From: Thioalkalivibrio sp.
GTDB lineage: Bacteria; Pseudomonadota; Gammaproteobacteria; Ectothiorhodospirales; Ectothiorhodospiraceae
NCBI GenBank assembly: GCA_007120155.1
Contig: SKOF01000299.1
Span: forward strand, 1-10,271
Length of the DNA: 10,271 nucleotides
Direction: 5' to 3'
Under the pieces are notes generated by a model. That model saw only the letters and a list, made by a program, of their open reading frames with translations, did not search any database and was not told where the DNA came from. The position numbers and the translations under genes are program-made. Below, piece after piece: positions 7,195 to 10,271 of this stretch; the first letter of the stretch is position 1; each line of letters opens with the position of its first letter.

Positions 7195-7618
7195 AGCGCT
7201 TTCTCACCTCTTCGATTTTGTCGTGCAGCTCAGTGAGCGTGACGTACTGTTTGTCGATAAGGATCAGGGCTGCCGTCATCAGCCAGCGCCCGTAATAAGG
7301 AAGCCCGAGGTAGATGGTCTGGCCAACATCAACGTTCTGACGCCGACGACGTTCCTCGGCGGTCCAGACGCCGCGCCATGCCAGGCATTCGCAGGTCGCA
7401 AAGGTGTTGAGCTCCCACACTTCCTCTTCTTTCTCGTGCCACTCGATGGGCACGTCATACTCACCGCCGACATCATGCGCCGAACGCGTGTACGCCCGGT
7501 AGAGCGTGTGAGTAATCTCCGTCGGAGCCGGCGCGTGCGTCTGCTTATGCAGTGCCGGCTGCAGCTGTCCGACGGTCTGAAGATGCCGGAGCACCTCTTC
7601 TCGTGTTGACGATGACAT
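7181..7618 (-). CDS. scnB: Thiocyanate hydrolase beta subunit
   Basis: 145-residue subunit corresponding to the N-terminal half of the nitrile hydratase beta subunit. It carries the family HDVGG motif at 48-52, followed by the helical segment VWELNTFATCECLAWRGVW (67-85), the Arg-rich run AEERRRR and YYGRWL (108-113), all as in thiocyanate hydrolases. Known beta subunits are about 157 residues; this one is slightly shorter at the C-terminus and its stop lies inside scnA. AAGGAG sits nine bases before the ATG. It is the first enzyme gene of the operon, 42 bases after a short leader ORF whose N-terminus resembles its own. Confidence 0.95.
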   Translation of the reverse strand: MSSSTREEVLRHLQTVGQLQPALHKQTHAPAPTEITHTLYRAYTRSAHDVGGEYDVPIEWHEKEEEVWELNTFATCECLAWRGVWTAEERRRRQNVDVGQTIYLGLPYYGRWLMTAALILIDKQYVTLTELHDKIEEVRKRYEQS

Positions 7619-7660
7619 TGTGTTGGACTCCTTAAAAGGTACTGTGGACTACGAACAAAC

Positions 7661-7795
7661 TCAGGTTTTCAAGAATCTCGCGCCCCGTCCTCCCGGGCGC
7701 GACAACTGCTCCTCGGTTACCAGTCCCTCAACCGGCTGAAGCCGACCAGCCGCGTCGAGGCGCCGCATCAGGTGATGTCCGCTTGCTGTTGACAT
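7661..7795 (-). CDS. Leader ORF upstream of scnB, ScnB-like N-terminus
   Basis: A 44-residue ORF between the predicted scn promoter and scnB. It starts eight bases after AAGGAG, a ribosome site as strong as that of scnB. Its first 21 residues (MSTASGHHLMRRLDAAGRLQ, then P) align without gaps to the ScnB start (MSSSTREEVLRHLQTVGQLQ, then P): 8 identities, most others similar. After the shared LQP the sequences diverge; the rest is polar and Gly/Arg-rich. It may be a degenerate remnant of a duplicated scnB start, a regulatory leader peptide or a small partner protein. The end of the ORF contains a strong hairpin (7678-7702). No function is claimed. Confidence 0.45.
   Translation of the reverse strand: MSTASGHHLMRRLDAAGRLQPVEGLVTEEQLSRPGGRGARFLKT
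7678..7702 (-). promoter_or_regulatory. Hairpin in scn leader, Shine-Dalgarno-like loop
   Basis: A perfect 8-bp GC-rich stem (TCGCGCCC with GGGCGCGA) and a 9-base loop. On the minus-strand transcript the loop reads GGGAGGACG and so exposes a ribosome-site-like GGAGG. It lies near the end of the leader ORF, about 60 bases before scnB. No T-run follows, so it is not a simple terminator. A role in mRNA processing, stability or translation control is inference. Confidence 0.4.
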
Positions 7796-7869
7796 TCCCC
7801 GGGCTCCTTTGCCGACCCGAACAAGCCGTGTTGCACATCCAGCTTCTGGGCTACTTCCCAGGGCTCGAT

Positions 7870-7884
7870 ATAGACTAATCCTAT
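7870..7884. promoter_or_regulatory. Putative CynR operator 1 (imperfect dyad)
   Basis: ATAGA-ctaat-CCTAT, one mismatch from the perfect dyad of operator 2, with the same N5 spacing. A further half-similar copy (ATAGA-aagat-CCTGC) overlaps at 7883-7897. It lies just downstream of the predicted scn start site, where bound protein could hinder or modulate transcription. Confidence 0.38.
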
Positions 7885-7910
7885 AGAAAGATCCTGCGCA
7901 TCTCTTCTGG

Positions 7911-7940
7911 AGTATAGACAGGCCAATTTCATTAGGGCAA
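7911..7940 (-). promoter_or_regulatory. Predicted sigma70-type promoter of the scn operon
   Basis: On the minus strand, TTGCCC (7940-7935, 4 of 6 to the -35 consensus) is separated by 18 bases from TATACT (7916-7911, 5 of 6 to the -10 consensus). The expected start of transcription is near 7904, leaving a 5' leader of about 109 bases before the leader ORF and about 286 bases before scnB. The T-N11-A dyad at 7962-7976 would be centred close to -65, the usual recognition position of LysR-type activators. Confidence 0.5.
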
Positions 7941-7961
7941 GAGCTTATAATTATCAACCCC

Positions 7962-7976
7962 ATAGGGCTCGCCTAT
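7962..7976. promoter_or_regulatory. Putative CynR operator 2 (ATAGG-N5-CCTAT)
   Basis: Perfect inverted repeat ATAGG-gctcg-CCTAT containing the LysR-family T-N11-A pattern. Centred at 7969, about 65 bases upstream of the predicted scn start site. It lies within a 38-base direct repeat shared with 8141-8178. Assignment to CynR is an inference from the adjacent gene. Confidence 0.5.
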
Positions 7977-8161
7977 ACATCAGAACTACAGGTTTTTCCG
8001 TCTCTTCACCCTCATCTTCGGTTCCGGCGCACCTTGCTTCTGCTTCACAGGTGCTATCCAGGATGGGATATAAGTGTTTGCTAATATCCATTCAAGATCT
8101 CTGGGTATCGAGCCTAAACGCTGGTGTGCTATAAGTCTAAGAACTAATAATTATTGAAACC

Positions 8162-8176
8162 GTAGGACTTTCCTAT
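8162..8176. promoter_or_regulatory. Putative CynR operator 3 overlapping the cynR start codon
   Basis: GTAGG-acttt-CCTAT, with TAGG/CCTA arms and N5 spacing, again a T-N11-A site. It covers the likely ribosome site (AGGA) and the first bases of the cynR ATG, which suggests autoregulation. The overlap with the ribosome site also means part of the match could be coincidental. Confidence 0.38.
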
Positions 8177-9179
8177 GCCCACAAAAGTTGTTTTTCCTCG
8201 TTGCCTCCAGTACCTGCTCGCGATCGCCGAGCACGGCAGCTTCACCCGGGCGGCCGAAGCGCTTCATGTGTCACAGCCCAGCCTGTCCCAGCAGATCAAG
8301 CAACTGGAGGAGTTGCTGCAATCGCCCCTGCTGGACCGCACGGGGCGGGCAGTCCGGTTGACCGATGCGGGTGAGGTCTACGTGCGCCATGCCCGCCGGG
8401 CCTGGGGGGAACTGGACGCCGGTACGCGGGCCATCCACGACATGCAGGACCTGAGCCGCGGCTCGCTCCGCCTGGGGTGGAACCCGATCACCGATTACCT
8501 GACATGCTCGCTGCTGGTGGAATTCAACAGTCTGTATCCCGGCATCACGCTGAGCACTCTGGAGATGCCCCAGGACGACATCGAGGCCGCCGTGGCCGAC
8601 GATCATATCGATGTCGGCATCACCTTTCGCCACCCGGCCAGCAACAAGGCGACGCGAGCGGGTGACATCGATACCACCCTGCTCTTTGAAGAGTCCCTCT
8701 GCCTTGCAGTAGGTAACGCCCACCCCCGTGCGGGCCAGCAGGATCGCATGAGCGCGCAGGAATTCGGGCAGGAATCGCTGGTGCTGCTCAATCGCGACTT
8801 CGCGTTGCGACGGCACGTGGACGGCTATTGCCTGGAGCATGGCATCGTGCCGCGCACGGTGATGGAGACCAATTCGCTCAGCGTGATCATCGAGATGATC
8901 CAGGTCGGACCGCTGGCCAGCGTGCTGCCCAGGGCCATCGTCCGCAACCAGTGCGGTCTTTACGCCATTGACCTGACACCCAGGCTTCCGCAGAAGGCGA
9001 TCACCGTCATCACCCGCAAGGGCGGCTACAAAAGCCCGGCATGCCTCGCGTTCACGGCGCTGGCCTCGGACTGGTCCGTGCGCAGAACCAAGGAGATTCC
9101 CGTTCGACGGAGAAGGCCCTGTCCGCTCGCCGAGGAATATCATCAACCGAAGGGAAGTCAGCCGCAGGCGAAACACTGA
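8175..9179 (+). CDS. cynR: LysR-family regulator, CynR type
   Basis: 334-residue DNA-binding regulator. The winged helix-turn-helix spans about residues 5-65 (HGSFTRAAEALHVSQPSLSQ, LTDAGEVYVRHARRA), followed by a linker (TRAIHDMQDLSRGSLRLGW) and a LysR effector domain from about 90 to 300. Similarity to E. coli CynR runs over the whole length, including the shared TRAAEALHVSQPSLSQQI and HDMQDLSRGSLR segments. E. coli CynR activates the cyanase operon in response to cyanate. It is divergent from scn and directly upstream of cynS, so it probably regulates both. A polar, basic tail of about 30 residues extends beyond the usual 300-residue length. The start at 8175 has AGGA seven bases upstream. 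The effector (cyanate or thiocyanate) is inferred. Confidence 0.88.
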   Translation: MPTKVVFPRCLQYLLAIAEHGSFTRAAEALHVSQPSLSQQIKQLEELLQSPLLDRTGRAVRLTDAGEVYVRHARRAWGELDAGTRAIHDMQDLSRGSLRLGWNPITDYLTCSLLVEFNSLYPGITLSTLEMPQDDIEAAVADDHIDVGITFRHPASNKATRAGDIDTTLLFEESLCLAVGNAHPRAGQQDRMSAQEFGQESLVLLNRDFALRRHVDGYCLEHGIVPRTVMETNSLSVIIEMIQVGPLASVLPRAIVRNQCGLYAIDLTPRLPQKAITVITRKGGYKSPACLAFTALASDWSVRRTKEIPVRRRRPCPLAEEYHQPKGSQPQAKH

Positions 9180-9282
9180 CACCTTGCGCCCGCCAACACG
9201 GATAGAAAGGGAGCCGAACCCGATTGATATGCGGCATTGAACGTTGTTACGTTGACACTTTTTGACTGACGGAGGAGAAGTG

Positions 9283-9723
9283 ATGAACAAAGAGGAAATG
9301 ACCGATCGCATCATTGCTGCCAAGAAGGCCAGGGGACTCACCTGGGAGGCCATTGCCGCCGAGGTGGGCAAGGGTCAGACGTGGGTGACTTCGGCCTGCC
9401 TCGGCATGAACAGCATGCCCGAGGACATTGCAAGGCGGCTTTGCAATTTCCTCGAACTGGACGATGAGGTGTGCACCACGCTGCAGGAGTATCCCCACAA
9501 GTCCTGGAAGAAGACGGTCCCGCAAGACCCGGTCATCTACCGGCTCTACGAGGCGCTCGGCGTATACGGCGATACCATCAAGGAAACCATTCATGAGAAG
9601 TTCGGCGATGGCATCATGAGCGCCATCGACTTCTCCATGGACATACGGAAGCAGGAGGATCCGAACGGCGACCGCGTCGTGATCACGCTGAACGGCAAGT
9701 TCCTTCCCTATCGTTCGTGGTGA
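9283..9723 (+). CDS. cynS: Cyanase (cyanate hydratase)
   Basis: 146-residue cytoplasmic enzyme that converts cyanate and bicarbonate to ammonia and carbon dioxide. It has the N-terminal helical, DNA-binding-like domain (GLTWEAIAAEVGKGQTWVTS) and the C-terminal catalytic domain with the invariant residues visible: Arg87 and Glu90 in YRLYE, and Ser113 in GIMSAI, corresponding to R96, E99 and S122 of E. coli CynS. HEKFGDGI and VVITLNGKFLP are also family signatures. Length is close to the usual 147-156. The start at 9283 follows GGAGGAG; a GTG one codon earlier is possible. It lies 103 bases after cynR in the same direction and ends before a strong terminator. Confidence 0.97.
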   Translation: MNKEEMTDRIIAAKKARGLTWEAIAAEVGKGQTWVTSACLGMNSMPEDIARRLCNFLELDDEVCTTLQEYPHKSWKKTVPQDPVIYRLYEALGVYGDTIKETIHEKFGDGIMSAIDFSMDIRKQEDPNGDRVVITLNGKFLPYRSW

Positions 9724-9767
9724 TGATCGGCCCCGTTGCCGCACGATCGTCAGGCCCGTGAACGGCG

Positions 9768-9817
9768 GGCATCAAACGAGAAAAGCCCCGATACCGGGGC
9801 TTTTCTCGTTTGATGCC
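9768..9817. terminator. Bidirectional intrinsic terminator between cynS and tRNA-Gly
   Basis: A perfect 23-bp inverted repeat (9768-9790 and 9795-9817) with a 4-base loop. Its core is AAAAGCCCCG-atac-CGGGGCTTTT, so a GC stem is followed by T4 in both directions. It would end the cynS transcript (plus) and the tRNA-Gly transcript (minus). Confidence 0.88.
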
Positions 9818-9827
9818 GTGCCATATC

Positions 9828-9903
<76 letters not shown>

Positions 9904-9914
9904 AGGAAGCGCGT

Positions 9915-9944
9915 ATTTTAGTGAGCCGCGGGAATTTGTGTCAA
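9915..9944 (-). promoter_or_regulatory. sigma70 promoter of tRNA-Gly
   Basis: TTGACA (9944-9939, perfect -35), an 18-base spacer and TAAAAT (9920-9915, 5 of 6 to the -10), followed by GCGC-rich bases as in stringently controlled stable-RNA promoters. The expected start lies about five bases before the tRNA 5' end. Confidence 0.78.
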
Positions 9945-9966
9945 GTTCGCCGTTCCCCCGCGCAGA

Positions 9967-10271
9967 TCAGGCCTCCTCCACCCGGCGCAGCGCCGCGCGC
10001 AGGTACTGGATCATGGACCAGAGCGTCAGGGCGGCCGCCAGGTAGAGCAGGACAAGACCCAGGGTAACCACCGGCATGCCGGCCAGGGGTTGCTCATAGA
10101 GCAGCAGGAAAATGGCCACCATCTGGGCCGTGGTCTTGAGCTTGCCCAAGTTGGATACGGCCACCTTGCGATGCTGCCCGATCTGCGCCATCCATTCCCT
10201 GAGGGCGGAGATGGCAATCTCGCGGCCGATGATGACGATGGCTGCAGCGGCCACCACGATGCCCTCCATCC
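9967..10271 (-). CDS. pgsA: CDP-diacylglycerol-glycerol-3-phosphate 3-phosphatidyltransferase, C-terminal part
   Basis: The last 101 or so residues of phosphatidylglycerophosphate synthase, an inner-membrane enzyme of phospholipid synthesis. The segments IIGREIAISALREWMAQIG and VSNLGKLKTTAQMVA are characteristic of PgsA; two hydrophobic helices follow (MVAIFLLLYEQ and VVTLGLVLLYLAAALTLW), then a basic C-terminus. The N-terminal CDP-alcohol phosphotransferase motif lies beyond the right edge. The gene is upstream of tRNA-Gly on the same strand, a gammaproteobacterial arrangement. Confidence 0.95.
   Translation of the reverse strand, partial: MEGIVVAAAAIVIIGREIAISALREWMAQIGQHRKVAVSNLGKLKTTAQMVAIFLLLYEQPLAGMPVVTLGLVLLYLAAALTLWSMIQYLRAALRRVEEA

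Larger units (their letters stand above)
7796..8174. other. Divergent intergenic control region between the scn operon and cynR
   Basis: About 380 bases with no convincing gene, more AT-rich than its flanks. It contains the predicted scn promoter, the T-N11-A dyads, the 200-base-spaced direct repeat and an extra dyad TATCC-N6-GGATA at 8055-8070 of unknown meaning. For cynR, possible -10 elements (TATAAG near 8069 and 8131) lack good -35 partners, so no cynR promoter is called. A minus-strand frame open through 7963 is considered coding, if at all, only from 7795. Confidence 0.6.
7941..8178 (+). repeat. 38-base direct repeat, copies exactly 200 bases apart
   Basis: Copies at 7941-7978 and 8141-8178 match at 27 of 38 positions without gaps. 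Both contain ATAATTAT, then about ten bases further on the TAGG-N5-CCTAT dyad. One copy lies upstream of the predicted scn promoter, the other across the cynR start. This probably represents two binding regions of one regulator. Confidence 0.5.

Noticed and set aside
9252..9257. TTGACA upstream of cynS as a -35 box
   Set aside because: The ribosome site follows about 14 bases later and no -10 lies at the right distance, so it cannot drive cynS at this position.
8271..9371. Minus-strand open frame of 366 residues opposite cynR
   Set aside because: cynR is unmistakable on the plus strand; this frame has no family signature and runs into cynS.
9768..9817. The perfect 23-bp inverted repeat as a mobile-element end or CRISPR-type repeat
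   Set aside because: It is a single copy with a GC core flanked by A4/T4 and sits between convergent transcripts, which fits a bidirectional terminator. No transposase or repeat array is present.

Overview
This window is a thiocyanate- and cyanate-metabolism gene cluster next to conserved housekeeping genes. The core is a cobalt-type thiocyanate hydrolase operon on the minus strand: scnB (beta), scnA (alpha), scnC (gamma, with the CTLCSC metal claw) and a P15K-type maturation protein. Combined with GC-rich coding sequence and a pgsA/tRNA-Gly border as in Gammaproteobacteria, this suggests a sulfur-oxidising, thiocyanate-degrading gammaproteobacterium (Thiohalobacter, Thioalkalivibrio or Guyparkeria-like). 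The genus cannot be fixed from the sequence alone.

Layout, right to left. At 9967-10271 is the C-terminal end of pgsA, followed at 9828-9903 by tRNA-Gly(GCC) with its own consensus promoter and an encoded CCA, then a perfect 23-bp bidirectional terminator hairpin at 9768-9817. On the plus strand lie cynR (8175-9179, LysR family) and cynS (9283-9723, cyanase). A divergent control region (about 7619-8174) separates cynR from the scn operon. It holds a good sigma70-type promoter firing leftwards, three copies of an ATAGG-N5-CCTAT (T-N11-A) dyad typical of LysR operators, and a short leader ORF whose start resembles the start of ScnB.

On the minus strand, after scnB-scnA-scnC-P15K, come a NitT/TauT-family ABC importer (ATPase, Tat-exported substrate-binding protein, two paralogous permeases), a small ORF coupled to cbtB by ATGA, and cobalt transporter genes in the order cbtB-cbtA-cbtB. 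The last cbtB runs off the left edge.

How the parts fit (inference): the ABC importer probably brings in thiocyanate, cyanate or a related anion. CbtA/CbtB supply cobalt. P15K helps load cobalt into ScnC. The hydrolase converts thiocyanate to carbonyl sulfide and ammonia. Cyanase removes cyanate using bicarbonate. CynR probably senses cyanate or thiocyanate and drives both arms. Short gaps and overlaps make one long leftward transcript plausible, with possible internal control points in the three gaps of 133-182 bases.
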